A stretch of 64,000 nt of DNA from Thermorudis peleae (GCF_000744775.1 NZ_JQMP01000001.1:248001-312000); one strand, 5' to 3'. Counted from the first letter of the stretch, positions 1 through 8,798 are shown. Program-made: numbers and translations. Notes: a model not told the origin generated them from the sequence alone.

Positions 1-710
1 CGGCCGGGCAAATTGCCAGCGAAGAGGAGCGTTGCGCCAAATTCGGCTGCAGCACGTGTACCGCAGAGCAAGAGACCAGAGAGAATACCGGGGAACGCAA
101 GGGGGAAAGTGATATGACGGTAGGTTTGCCAGGCGCTGGCTCCGTCGATTGCAGCAGCCTCTTCGACTTCACGGGGGACGCTACGAAAGCCAAGTGAAGC
201 GCCGCGGATGTAGAAGGGGATAGCAATGAAGAGTTGCGCCATAACGACAGCGATTGGCGTGAATGGTAACGTAATGCCCACGTGCTCCAGCGTGGGGCCG
301 AAGAGCCCCCGGCGACCAAACGCCATGAGCAACGCAACCCCAGCGATGACCGGCGGAAGTGCAATTGGTAACTCAACAAGTGTTTCCGCCAGCGCTTTGC
401 CGGGAAAGTGCCGTCGAGCCAGCAGATAGGCAAGCGGTGTGCCGCCGACCAGCGCGATGGCGAGCACTGCAGCAGTTGTCAGAGCGGTGAGCCGCAAGGC
501 CGAGAGGACGAATGGGTCAAACAGCGCGTGGAACGTTTCTGCGCGTGCTCCACGCCAGATTAAGGCAACGAGTGGGATAGTGAGATACAACAATAAAAGG
601 ATCCCTGGCGCAATCAGCAACGATGCCTGGCGCGCTGGCCGTCTGCGCCAAGCGGGCTGTTCGGTAACTGCGTGTGGGAAACTCGTTGTCTGCGCGCGCT
701 GACTTGCCAT
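1..710 (-). CDS. modB: Molybdate ABC transporter permease ModB (3' end outside window)
   Basis: This is the membrane-spanning subunit of a molybdate/tungstate importer. Reading left from the ATG at 708-710, the frame stays open to the window edge for about 236 codons. After a polar N-terminus it has hydrophobic helices (one starting near residue 29 with LLIAPGILLLLYLTIPLV) and the conserved permease loop EEAAAIDGASAWQTYRHITFP that contacts the ATPase. A ModB normally has about 220-280 residues, so little is missing. It is third in the minus-strand operon after the regulator and modA. A 228-bp gap holding a strong hairpin separates it from modA. A ModC ATPase would be expected beyond the window. 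The frame is clear and the assignment is firm as a molybdate/sulfate-type permease; molybdate follows from the neighbouring ModA. Confidence 0.88.
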   Translation of the reverse strand, partial: MASQRAQTTSFPHAVTEQPAWRRRPARQASLLIAPGILLLLYLTIPLVALIWRGARAETFHALFDPFVLSALRLTALTTAAVLAIALVGGTPLAYLLARRHFPGKALAETLVELPIALPPVIAGVALLMAFGRRGLFGPTLEHVGITLPFTPIAVVMAQLFIAIPFYIRGASLGFRSVPREVEEAAAIDGASAWQTYRHITFPLAFPGILSGLLLCGTRAAAEFGATLLFAGNLPG

Positions 711-801
711 TCGTTGCCTCTCTGCCCTTGTTGTGGATCCTCCATACCAGCTGATTGTGAGCAAAGCGTGTCGGTTCCGCCTTGGGCTTAGGCCGTGTTG
801 G

Positions 802-831
802 GATGCCGAGGAGGGCACCCTCCTCGGCATC
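802..831 (-). terminator. Perfect 14-bp hairpin between modA and modB
   Basis: The arms GATGCCGAGGAGGG (802-815) and CCCTCCTCGGCATC (818-831) pair perfectly around a two-base centre. No T-run follows on the minus strand, so it is not a textbook intrinsic terminator. Its place directly after the binding-protein gene fits an mRNA-stabilising or partly terminating element that gives more ModA than ModB. The structure is seen directly; the function is inferred. Confidence 0.6.
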
Positions 832-938
832 ATGCCGTTGGCTGCTCAACTTGAGCAATCACACTGCGCCAAAGGCGCCCGAGTGTATTCCCGAATGATG
901 CTGGTCGTAGGGTCGTTCGCTTCATCGTCGGCTTCACC

Positions 939-1907
939 TCACTGCGGTGGTAAGAAGCCCCACTTCTGCAGCACCGCCTGCCCGGCTGGAGAGAGGACGT
1001 AGTCGATGAACGCTTGGCCAGCTTGCGCATTCGGCGCATTCTTGACGAGTGCAATCGGGTACTTGGCAATGACATTGAATTGATCGGGTATATCGATGAT
1101 CTTGACTTTGCTCTTGTAGTCGGGTGTGACATCGGTGCGATAAACAAAACTCGCGTCAGCCTCGCCAAGCGCAACCTTCGAGAGCGCGGACTTGACGTTC
1201 GTCTCTTCCGACACAACATTGGCGAGTACCTTATTTGCAAAGTCACTGCCGTATGACGGGTCCTTGCTGGCATTGTTGAGCACCTGACGCGCATAGTTGC
1301 CTGCTGGTACGTCTTTCTGCTCAATGACTAACTTGATGCCGCTCTTGGCCAGGTCTTTCAGGCTTGTGATCCCAGCTTTGTTATCAGCTGGCACAACAAT
1401 CACGAGGGCATTGCGTGCGAAAATCTTGGGCTGGCCAGCAATCGTGCCATCTTGGATTGCCCCTTGCATGTTGGGTTCGTCAGCAGACGCAAACACATCC
1501 GCCTTTGCGCCTTGCGCAAGCTGCGTGCGTAATGTCGGTGAGCCAGCGAAATTAAAGGTTATCGAGACGCCAGGGTGCTGGCTCTGAAATTGCTGGGCAA
1601 TCTCTTTGAACGCGTCGGTTAGTGAAGCCGCAGCAAAGACTGTTACTTGCCCAGTGATCGTGGCGCTAGCTGACGGTGTTGCCATGGCGGTAGTCGGTGT
1701 TGCCGTCGCAGCGACCGTGGTCGCTGTCGCTTGCGCCGTTGGCGTTGCTGTCGCGGCGGGCCGTGTGGCTGCTGCTGTTGCGGTCACCGCAGCTGCGGGC
1801 TGTGTCGCTGTTGGCGTGGCATTCCCTCCGCAGCCTGTGAGCAAAAGGCCGATCAACATCGGCATGATCGCCCACAGCACGATCTGCGTCGTGGTTCGCC
1901 GTTGCAT
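939..1907 (-). CDS. modA: Molybdate-binding lipoprotein ModA
   Basis: This is the extracytoplasmic molybdate/tungstate receptor of the importer, 322 residues. The start at 1905-1907 puts a signal peptide (MQRRTTTQIVLW...) ahead of the lipobox LLLTGCGG, followed by an Ala/Thr/Pro spacer of roughly 60 residues. The mature domain starts at VTVFAAASLTDAFKEI and continues with FNFAGSPTLRTQLAQGAKADVFASAD, which carries the family's oxyanion-binding Ser residues. AGQAFIDYVLSPAGQAVLQKWGF closes the protein as in other ModA proteins. A longer in-frame start at 1964 is possible but would place the signal peptide internally. It lies 25 bp after the regulator gene on the same strand. Tungstate instead of molybdate cannot be excluded. 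Confidence 0.92.
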   Translation of the reverse strand: MQRRTTTQIVLWAIMPMLIGLLLTGCGGNATPTATQPAAAVTATAAATRPAATATPTAQATATTVAATATPTTAMATPSASATITGQVTVFAAASLTDAFKEIAQQFQSQHPGVSITFNFAGSPTLRTQLAQGAKADVFASADEPNMQGAIQDGTIAGQPKIFARNALVIVVPADNKAGITSLKDLAKSGIKLVIEQKDVPAGNYARQVLNNASKDPSYGSDFANKVLANVVSEETNVKSALSKVALGEADASFVYRTDVTPDYKSKVKIIDIPDQFNVIAKYPIALVKNAPNAQAGQAFIDYVLSPAGQAVLQKWGFLPPQ

Positions 1908-1932
1908 CTCTCTCCCCTTCCCTCTCGTCACA

Positions 1933-3069
1933 CTATCCGCCAATTCGGGCAACAACTGTTCCAAGCGGCTCTACATCGTAGCCACGGGCCGCTTCGAGTT
2001 CGTGCCGAAAGCGTGCTGTTGTCGCGAGGTCAAGAAGCCGCTGCACTGCTGGCGTCTCAAACTGCTCGGCTGGGATCACGAGGTCAAACCGCTCCTCCGA
2101 AAGCGGCAAAAATGCGAGGCCAAACGCCTCAGCAACCGGTTGGATGCCGGGGCCAGCATCGGCCAGACCGTGTGCAATGGCCATCGCTACAGCTTCGTGA
2201 CTGGCGAGGATGCGGTTGTAGCCAGGAATCTGCTCGCCGTTGATGCCAGCTTGCGTCAGCCACTGATCGAAGGCCATGCGACTCCCGGCTCCTGCCTCTC
2301 GATTGACGATGGTGACTGCCGGATTGAGCAGATCCTCCGGCTGGCGAATGTGGAGCGGATTGCCGGGTGGCAGCAAGAGCCCATCGAGCCAGCGGGCAAG
2401 CGTCACCACGATCACCGGCCGTGCTCCGAGCGTCTCCTTGATCATCGGGAGTGTGTCGCCACTCTGCGGATCGCGGAGGTGCGTCCCTGCAAGGTGCACG
2501 TCGCCATTGGCGAGCGCGCGCAAGGCAGTGAGGCTACCAACAGGGATCCAGTGAGCCCGTAGCTCGCGCTCCCAGCGACGCGCGAGCGCCGCAAGCAAAC
2601 CAAGCGCTGGCGCACAGCCGGCGAGCAAGAGCGTCTGATCGAGTGGCTCCTCGGGATCGTGAAGTCGCACCCGTACTCGTTGCGGCGCGACATACTGGAT
2701 GACCGTGCCATCAGCCGGCGATGCCATGCCATCGGCGCCAGCGAGGGGGTGAGCAACCAGGCGATCTCCAACCCGTGCCAGCCGAACGCGCCGCGATTCC
2801 CGTGCATGTGGGAGTACTTGTGGCAGTTCAGCTTCGACATCAACCATTGGCTCGGCAAGGGTGAAGAGATCCTCGACACGGCAGCCAAGCACGTGGGCAA
2901 GCCGCAGCGCGATAGCTGTGCTTGGGATGTTCTGCCCCGTTTCAATCGCGTGAATTGCCTGACGGCTGAGACCAACAGCGCGGGCCAGCGCCTCCTGGCT
3001 CAGCCCACGCCGCAGGCGCCACGTGCGGACAGTGCTGGTCAGCGGCGTTGGTTCACTATAGCGCCCCAT
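1933..3069 (-). CDS. XRE-family regulator fused to a molybdate-binding-like domain
   Basis: This 378-residue protein begins with an XRE helix-turn-helix (about residues 13-70; LRRGLSQEALARAVGLSRQA). The remainder resembles a ligand-binding fold of the periplasmic-binding-protein type (COG1910-like). It includes the stretch NREAGAGSRMAFDQWL and the end region HGLADAGPGIQPVAEAFGLAFLPL, both typical of that family. No signal peptide is present, so it should act in the cytoplasm. It is the first gene of the operon with modA and modB and lies behind a palindrome-covered promoter, so autoregulation by molybdate is the likely role. The domain architecture is read from sequence; the ligand is inferred from the neighbours. 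Confidence 0.85.
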   Translation of the reverse strand: MGRYSEPTPLTSTVRTWRLRRGLSQEALARAVGLSRQAIHAIETGQNIPSTAIALRLAHVLGCRVEDLFTLAEPMVDVEAELPQVLPHARESRRVRLARVGDRLVAHPLAGADGMASPADGTVIQYVAPQRVRVRLHDPEEPLDQTLLLAGCAPALGLLAALARRWERELRAHWIPVGSLTALRALANGDVHLAGTHLRDPQSGDTLPMIKETLGARPVIVVTLARWLDGLLLPPGNPLHIRQPEDLLNPAVTIVNREAGAGSRMAFDQWLTQAGINGEQIPGYNRILASHEAVAMAIAHGLADAGPGIQPVAEAFGLAFLPLSEERFDLVIPAEQFETPAVQRLLDLATTARFRHELEAARGYDVEPLGTVVARIGG

Positions 3070-3094
3070 AGCCCGCTCCCTTTCTTGCCTCGGG

Positions 3095-3123
3095 ATTGTA
3101 AGAAAAATCCAACATCATGTCAA
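3095..3123 (-). promoter_or_regulatory. Promoter of the mod operon
   Basis: On the minus strand TTGACA (3118-3123) is followed after exactly 17 bp by TACAAT (3095-3100). The regulator start codon lies 26 bp beyond the -10 box. This is a near-consensus sigma70-type promoter. Confidence 0.75.
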
Positions 3124-3136
3124 TCAAACTTGACAT
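3117..3136. promoter_or_regulatory. Palindromic operator over the mod -35 box
   Basis: ATGTCAA (3117-3123) and TTGACAT (3130-3136) form a perfect 7-bp inverted repeat with a 6-bp centre. One arm coincides with the -35 box, so a bound dimer would block the promoter. The adjacent XRE-type regulator is the natural candidate; binding is inferred. Confidence 0.6.
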
Positions 3137-3351
3137 CTTCCAATACGCAATCAGAAGATCGCCTGCATGTTGCCGGCTTGAGGCCGCATGCAGCTGATGC
3201 CATCAAACCGCTCGCTCTCGTGCCGTGTGAGTACAGCCTGTTCGCCGACTATCGAGTGCTGTTGCCTGGGGTGCGGGAGTACATCCCACAAGCAGAACGC
3301 TTCAATGCACCAAGTCAGCGGCGTAGAATAGGGGCCGATAGAGGGGCAGGC

Positions 3352-4620
3352 ATGCGCAGACCGAGTTGGCCGAGGCGGCGTATCTACGCTGGATGGGGCA
3401 TCGTTGCTGCATTGTCGTTCACCGAGACGATTTCATGGGGCATTCTCTATTATGGTTTCGGCGTCTTCCTGCCTGCCATGCGCCGCGAGTTTGGCTGGCC
3501 GACGTCGGTGCTTTCTGGCGCGTTCTCAGTGGCGTTGCTCCTCTCGGGCTTGTTTGCGCCAATCGTTGGGCGCTGGCTAGACGAGCACGGGCCACGGCTC
3601 GTCATGACCGCTGGCTCACTTGCGGCGACCGGGCTACTGCTTGCCTGGGCGCATGTCAGCACTGTCGTGCCGTTCTATCTCGTCTGGGCTGGCCTTGGCT
3701 GCTGTATGGCCTGTGTGCTCTATGATCCGGCATTCGCCGTCATCGCCAAATGGTTCTGGCGGCGTCGCCGCGCTGCCCTAACCACGCTTACACTCGTCGC
3801 GGGCCTCGCCAGCGTTATCTTTTCGCCCCTCAATGCATGGCTGATTGCTCAACTGGGCTGGCGTCATGCGCTGGTGGTGCTTGCCCTCGTACTTGGTCTT
3901 GGCACAGTTCCACTTCACGCCCTGATATTGCGTCCCGCTCCATCAGCAGCGGAGATCCTCGCAGCAGAAGGTGGAACTGCTACCGATGATGCCCACGCCA
4001 CTGCGCAGCCGGAGCGGAGTATGGAGCTGGCAAGCGCAGTGCGCACCGCGGCATTCTGGGGATTGACAGGGGCCCTTGTGTTGAGTGCACTCCTGACAGC
4101 AACCGTGAGTGTGTATCTCGTCTCGTACCTGGTGGAGCGAGGCATGAGCGTGCTTGCAGCGAGTTCAGTGGCTGGTTTGGTTGGCCTCGCCCAATTGCCT
4201 GGGCGGTTGCTCTTTGTACCACTGGCTCGCGTGCTCAGCGAACGCTTTGCCACTCCAGTCATGTTCTGGCTACAGGCCGCTGGACTTGCATTGTTGCTGC
4301 TGTTCCCAAGCACAGCTGGGGCGATTCTGGCCGTTGCCCTCTTCGGCATTGGCAATGGCATGATCACTCTCGTTCGAGCGGCACGACCGGCTGAGCTGTT
4401 CGGTAGTGCGCGATATGGCAGCGTTGCCGGCGTGATCGCGTTCTGGGCAACGATCGCTCGAGCGATTGCGCCGACGCTCGTTGGCCTTCTGGTAAGCCAT
4501 TGGAATGGCTTTGCTCTGCCGTTCTGGTTGCTTGTCGGTGCTGGCGGACTGGCTGGCCTCGCGGCCTGGCTCGCTGAGTGGCGAGCAGCGCAGGTGCTGC
4601 GCCTGCGGTTAAGCGCATAG
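3352..4620 (+). CDS. Major facilitator superfamily transporter
   Basis: This 422-residue inner-membrane carrier begins RRPSWPRRRIYAGWG and has about 12 hydrophobic segments. The first contains ETISWGILYYGFGVFLPAM, as in monocarboxylate/oxalate-formate-type MFS proteins. The loop GRWLDEHGPRLVM between helices 2 and 3 corresponds to the MFS signature. The frame is open far upstream, but the membrane fold starts right after the ATG at 3352, which has GAGGGGCAGG upstream, so this start is chosen. The substrate is unknown. It stands alone between the divergent mod operon and the ECF importer, 120 bp before the latter. Confidence 0.85.
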   Translation: MRRPSWPRRRIYAGWGIVAALSFTETISWGILYYGFGVFLPAMRREFGWPTSVLSGAFSVALLLSGLFAPIVGRWLDEHGPRLVMTAGSLAATGLLLAWAHVSTVVPFYLVWAGLGCCMACVLYDPAFAVIAKWFWRRRRAALTTLTLVAGLASVIFSPLNAWLIAQLGWRHALVVLALVLGLGTVPLHALILRPAPSAAEILAAEGGTATDDAHATAQPERSMELASAVRTAAFWGLTGALVLSALLTATVSVYLVSYLVERGMSVLAASSVAGLVGLAQLPGRLLFVPLARVLSERFATPVMFWLQAAGLALLLLFPSTAGAILAVALFGIGNGMITLVRAARPAELFGSARYGSVAGVIAFWATIARAIAPTLVGLLVSHWNGFALPFWLLVGAGGLAGLAAWLAEWRAAQVLRLRLSA

Positions 4621-4740
4621 GGTACGCAGGCAACACCCGTGCATATTGGATGGGGCCAATTGGCTGTTGACTGGGCACGGTCGGTCGGCCATTGTGTCCC
4701 GTTTAGAAACTGGGTGGATTCGGGGAAGGCAGGACCACCA

Positions 4741-5334
4741 ATGCAACGCGTACCTGAGGAGCGGACGACACAAGCGCGCTGGGCGCTGCACCCTCGCCTC
4801 ATTGCTGTTGTCGGAGTCATGACGGCTGTTGTGTTCGTCGCGACTCGACTCATCCAAGTACCAATTCCTGGAGGGTATGTGCATCTTGGTGACAGCATGA
4901 TCTACTTTAGCGCGTTCACCTTTGGCCCCTTGACTGGTGGCATCGCCGGAGCATTTGGCGCGACCCTCGCTGACCTGACATCCGGCTACGCCAACTATGC
5001 GCCCGCGACTTTCATCATCCACGGGGCCGAGGGGGTGCTGGCTGGCCTCATCGCCTGGCGCGCTGGCGTCTGGCGAATGATCGCTGCCGCCATTGTTGGT
5101 GGCCTGGTGATTGTGGGCGGCTACTTCCTCTACGATTTCTTCGTGTTGCGAATTGGCTCCGGTGCGGCCGTGACCGACCTCTGGTTCAACGTTGGGCAAG
5201 CAGTGAGTGGCGGGATTATCGGGACAATCCTTGCGGCTGCTGTGCGATTAGCCTATCCACCGGCAACCATGTGGACCGTACAGCAGCGCTGGCGTGAGCA
5301 GAGTCCGTCTGAGCCACATTCCTCCACGCGCTAG
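4741..5334 (+). CDS. ECF transporter substrate-binding (S) component
   Basis: This integral membrane S protein of an energy-coupling-factor importer has 197 residues and five to six hydrophobic segments. It starts PRLIAVVGVMTAVVFVATRL and carries the motif IPGGYVHLGDSMIYFSAFTFGP, which is typical of the ribofluvin/HMP-like S-component group, then GGIAGAFGATLADL. The ATG at 4741 is preferred to an upstream in-frame ATG at 4639 because the added 34 residues have no membrane or family character. It is followed by two ATPases and a T protein in one operon. The vitamin cannot be deduced, and no recognisable riboswitch precedes it. Confidence 0.87.
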   Translation: MQRVPEERTTQARWALHPRLIAVVGVMTAVVFVATRLIQVPIPGGYVHLGDSMIYFSAFTFGPLTGGIAGAFGATLADLTSGYANYAPATFIIHGAEGVLAGLIAWRAGVWRMIAAAIVGGLVIVGGYFLYDFFVLRIGSGAAVTDLWFNVGQAVSGGIIGTILAAAVRLAYPPATMWTVQQRWREQSPSEPHSSTR

Positions 5335-5346
5335 GAGGGGCGGTGC

Positions 5347-6255
5347 GTGCACGAAACGTCAACCCCTGCCGAGCGTGCTTCACAAGCACCAGCCGTTCAG
5401 ATCGAGGGATTGCGCTACTGGTATCCACCAGTCGAAGCTGGGCAAGCCCCGCCCCTCGCGCTTGATGGCCTGACACTGACGATCACATCCGGGGAGGCAG
5501 TTGGCGTTACTGGACCAGCGGGCAGTGGAAAGAGCACGTTCTGTTTAGCACTTACCGGACTCGTACCCCAAGAAACCGGCGGTATTATTGAAGGCCGTGT
5601 GCTGGTTGCTGGGTATGATACGCGCCGGGTAAGCGTTGCAGCGTTAGCTGCTGCTGTCAGCATTGTCTTACAAGATCCAGAGAGCAACCTTCTGGGCTTG
5701 ACTGTTGAGGACGAGGTTGCCTTCGGACCAGAGAATATGGGTGTGCCACCGGCCGAAATCGCCCGACGCGTCGACTGGGCGCTGACGGTAATGGGGCTAG
5801 CCCACGTGCGAACTCGTCCGTCTTGGGCATTGTCCGGTGGACAAAAGCAACGGTTAGCCATTGCGGCAGCGTTGAGCATGCAACCGAGTGTACTGGTGCT
5901 CGATGAGCCAACGGCACAACTTGATCCGGGCGGGCGCCGTGAGCTCTTGCGGGCGCTGATGCAGCTGCGGAAGGTGCTTGGGCAGCGACTCACGTTGATC
6001 GTTGCTGAACGGAACCTTGATTGGCTTAGCGCGTTGGTAGACCGCATCATCGTGCTTGATCACGGCCAGTGTGTGCTCGATGGCCCCTCACCAGCACTGC
6101 TCGTCTCGGCACGTGCGCACATGCAAGCCCTTGGTCTACCGGTGCCACAGCTGGCTGAACTCGCTGCCTGGTTCGCTGAACGCACCGGCATAGCGGTGGC
6201 CTGGCGCACAGTCGATGAAGCGCAAGAGGCACTCGCGTCGTGGTTGGCGATGTAG
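5347..6255 (+). CDS. ecfA1: ECF transporter ATPase A1
   Basis: This is a cytoplasmic ATPase of the ECF importer, 302 residues, with a GTG start 10 bp after AGGAGGGG. The Walker A is GPAGSGKST (near residue 59), the Q-loop region is VLQDPESNLLGLTVEDEVAFGPEN, the signature is LSGGQKQR and the Walker B is VLVLDEP. The switch position reads VAERNLDW, where related ATPases have His (AEHNLD), so the H-loop His is replaced by Arg (codon CGG near 6010). The coding end overlaps the next ATPase gene by 16 bp, which suggests translational coupling. It should pair with the next product as a heterodimer. Confidence 0.92.
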   Translation: MHETSTPAERASQAPAVQIEGLRYWYPPVEAGQAPPLALDGLTLTITSGEAVGVTGPAGSGKSTFCLALTGLVPQETGGIIEGRVLVAGYDTRRVSVAALAAAVSIVLQDPESNLLGLTVEDEVAFGPENMGVPPAEIARRVDWALTVMGLAHVRTRPSWALSGGQKQRLAIAAALSMQPSVLVLDEPTAQLDPGGRRELLRALMQLRKVLGQRLTLIVAERNLDWLSALVDRIIVLDHGQCVLDGPSPALLVSARAHMQALGLPVPQLAELAAWFAERTGIAVAWRTVDEAQEALASWLAM

Positions 6256-7100
6256 CTCCTGGCACTCCATTGCTACGGTTTGAGCACGTGCAGTATGCCT
6301 ATGGTGATGTGCCAGCGCTGTTGGACGTTTCCCTGGAGATTACGGCTGGGGAACGCGTTGCGGTTATCGGCCCAAATGGCTCGGGAAAGACCACGCTTGC
6401 CAAGCTCAGCAACGGGTTATTACGTCCGCACGCAGGACGTGTTATCGTTGCTGGCCATGACACGAGTGGACGTGCCCCGGGAGAACTTGCCCGTATCGTC
6501 GGCTATGTCTTCCAAAATCCCGATCATCAGCTCTTTCAACCGACTGTCGAGCAGGAAATTGCCTTTGGCCCGCGCACGCTCGGCCTCTCGCCTTCGGCTG
6601 TCGCCAAGCGTGTAGAGGCAATGCTCGCCCTGTTCAGCTTAACACCCTATCGCCGGCAGCATCCGACCCTCTTGCGTCGAGGTCTCCGTCAACTGATCGC
6701 CCTCGCTGCTGTCTATGCACTCGACCCGGCTGTGCTTGTGCTTGATGAAGCGCTCAGTGCGCTCGACGTGCCACAAGCGATGCACGTGCTAGGCATGCTA
6801 GAGCGTGACTGCCACCAAGGGCGGAGCATTGTGCTGATCACCCATGACTTACAGTTGGCCGCCTGGGCCGAGCGTGTTGTGCTCATCGAACACGGGCGCA
6901 TTCTGGCTGATGGCCCAGCCCGTGCGATACTCGGCGATGCTGCTTTGTTGGAACGTGCCGGGCTCGATCCGCTGCCCGCAACGACACTTGCCGATCGACT
7001 CCTCCATCGACGGGGCGTGCTTTCTCCTCATGAACTCATTGCCCTGCTGAGCCAGGCACGGGTTGCGACAAAAACGGACGATGCCAATGGCCCACGCTGA
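6240..7100 (+). CDS. ecfA2: ECF transporter ATPase A2 with degenerate signature motif
   Basis: This is the second ECF ATPase, 286 residues, with a GTG start inside the previous gene. The Walker A GPNGSGKTT, the Q-loop VFQNPDHQLFQPTVEQEIAFGP and the H-loop ITHDLQL are intact. The signature LSGGQ is absent: the region reads LLRRGLRQLIALA before the Walker B VLVLDEALSALD, where Pro after DE is also lost. In an A1-A2 heterodimer the missing signature and the missing A1 switch His belong to the same composite nucleotide site. Identity as an ECF ATPase is firm, and reduced function at that one site is inferred. Confidence 0.92.
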   Translation: MVGDVAPGTPLLRFEHVQYAYGDVPALLDVSLEITAGERVAVIGPNGSGKTTLAKLSNGLLRPHAGRVIVAGHDTSGRAPGELARIVGYVFQNPDHQLFQPTVEQEIAFGPRTLGLSPSAVAKRVEAMLALFSLTPYRRQHPTLLRRGLRQLIALAAVYALDPAVLVLDEALSALDVPQAMHVLGMLERDCHQGRSIVLITHDLQLAAWAERVVLIEHGRILADGPARAILGDAALLERAGLDPLPATTLADRLLHRRGVLSPHELIALLSQARVATKTDDANGPR

Positions 7101-7896
7101 TCTTTTTGTCCCTGGTCGCTCTGCGCTCCATCGTCTTGATCCACGAGTCAAGTTTGTGCTTGCCCTCCTCACGGGTGCACTCGTGTTGAGCTGGGATAGC
7201 GTACTGCTCCTTGCTGCCTTCCTGGTGTTGACGCAGCTTGTCCTCTGGCACATCCGCTATCCACGAGCAACAGTGCTGGCGTTCTGGCGTGCGCTCCGGC
7301 CGTTCCTCCTCCTGATCGTGTTGCTGTGGCCAGTTTTTCATCCTGGTGGCTCGCCAGTGTTGGTGACCGCTGGCCCAGTGCACATCACGCTACCAGCGCT
7401 CTTCGCTGGCGTGAGTGCGGCCCTGCGTGTTGCGTCTACGGCATTCATCGCCCTCCTCTGGCTGGGGACAACTGATCAACGAGCTCTTGTGCGAGGCTTT
7501 GTTCGCCTGGGGATGCCCTTCAGCCTTGGCATTGCCTTAACGATCGGCTTACGCTTTATCCCACTCTTTGCTGCCATTGTCGAGCAGGTTTCTGCCGCCA
7601 TGCAATCGCGGGGACTGATCCTGCCACCACGTGGCTGGCGACGTCTGCGAGCGCTTGTTCCCATTCTCATTGCAGCCCTGATCACGAGCCTCCGATATAG
7701 CGAGCAACTCGGCTGGGCGCTCGCGCTCCGCGGCGTTGGGGCGTCGCGCCAACGAACCGCGCTGCGTGACCTCACGATGCGCTGGCAGGACTGGGTAGCC
7801 TTGCTCGCTGGCGGCTCGCTTCTCGTTGGGCTGCTCCTCGCACGTGTTGTCTGGGGAGTTGGCGGTGCGCTGCTTGCGCCACTCTCGCCACGGTAA
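7081..7896 (+). CDS. ecfT: ECF transporter transmembrane component T
   Basis: This scaffold membrane protein couples the S protein to the ATPases. It has about 271 residues and begins AHADLFVPGRSALHRLDPRVKFVLAL, the usual EcfT start. Several hydrophobic helices follow. Two coupling motifs correspond to the family's paired ARG helices: AMQSRGLILP and LALRGVGASR. The ATG at 7081 overlaps the end of A2; an in-frame TTG at 7063 and an ATG at 7087 are alternatives. It ends the operon: the next gene starts 62 bp later and belongs to another pathway. Confidence 0.9.
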   Translation: MPMAHADLFVPGRSALHRLDPRVKFVLALLTGALVLSWDSVLLLAAFLVLTQLVLWHIRYPRATVLAFWRALRPFLLLIVLLWPVFHPGGSPVLVTAGPVHITLPALFAGVSAALRVASTAFIALLWLGTTDQRALVRGFVRLGMPFSLGIALTIGLRFIPLFAAIVEQVSAAMQSRGLILPPRGWRRLRALVPILIAALITSLRYSEQLGWALALRGVGASRQRTALRDLTMRWQDWVALLAGGSLLVGLLLARVVWGVGGALLAPLSPR

Positions 7897-7958
7897 GCAA
7901 GAAGCGCGAAAATACGCTATGGCATGCGATATACCACTCGCGGCGGGAGGTGGTTGGC

Positions 7959-8798
7959 ATGGAGGCAGCCGGCTGGGTTGATACCCATGTGCACTTTTGG
8001 CAGTATGGACGGTCGGATCTCTACTGGATGACGCCTGAGTTGACGGCACTGCAGCGCAGTTTCACCCCTGACGACCTGCTGCCCTGGCTTGAGCGCGTTG
8101 GCGTTCGCCAGATCGTCATTGTCCAAGCGGCGCGTTCGGCCTGGGATCATGCCTGGTGGTTCTCACTTGCCGAGCAATATCCAATTGTTGCGGGCGTTGT
8201 TGGCTGGGTCGACCTCGCTGCGCCAGCGGTTGACCTCCACCTGGACATGTATGCACGCCATCCAGCGTTTCGTGGCGTGCGGGCGACGGCCGAAAATGAG
8301 CCGGACTCTGCCTGGCTCGCCCGGGAAGACGTCCAACGTGGCATTGCTGCTGTTGCTGAGCGGGGCTTAACGCTCGACCTCCTCGTCCGAACTGAGCACC
8401 TGCCGCATGTCCCAGCTCTGGCCGAGCGATTCCCTACCCTGACCCTGGTGGTCGATCACCTTGCCAAGCCACCAATTGCGACTGGGCAACTTGAGCGCTG
8501 GCGGGAGCAGATTGCGAGATTAGTGCCATATCCCAACGTCTGGTTGAAACTGTCTGGCCTCCTGACAGAGGCTGGGCCACAGCCGACGGTTGAAGTAATT
8601 CGTCCAGTGATCGCGTTCGTCCTCGACCAATTTGGTATCGAGCGAATGCTCTGGGGCAGCGACTGGCCTGTCTGCACACTTGCTGCCGATTACCAGCAAA
8701 CGTATGCAACGCTCCGCGCTGCGCTTGGCCCACTGACCCTGGATGACGAGCAAATGCTGTTCCGTGAGAATGCTCGCCGTGTTTACCGTTTGCCCTAG
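7959..8798 (+). CDS. Amidohydrolase-2 family sugar lactonase (L-fucono/L-rhamnono-lactonase type)
   Basis: This 279-residue TIM-barrel metal hydrolase probably opens an aldonolactone. The metal motif is WVDTHVHFW near the N-terminus. DHLAKPP and LWGSDWPVC supply the other His/Asp ligands found in fuconolactonase-like proteins. The ATG at 7959 sits behind GGGAGGTGG and is preferred to the GTG at 7950. It converges with the aldo/keto reductase gene and shares the CTAG of its stop codon with it. Position beside an aldose dehydrogenase and a deoxysugar mutarotase supports a role in non-phosphorylative L-fucose or L-rhamnose breakdown; the exact substrate is inferred. Confidence 0.82.
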   Translation: MEAAGWVDTHVHFWQYGRSDLYWMTPELTALQRSFTPDDLLPWLERVGVRQIVIVQAARSAWDHAWWFSLAEQYPIVAGVVGWVDLAAPAVDLHLDMYARHPAFRGVRATAENEPDSAWLAREDVQRGIAAVAERGLTLDLLVRTEHLPHVPALAERFPTLTLVVDHLAKPPIATGQLERWREQIARLVPYPNVWLKLSGLLTEAGPQPTVEVIRPVIAFVLDQFGIERMLWGSDWPVCTLAADYQQTYATLRAALGPLTLDDEQMLFRENARRVYRLP

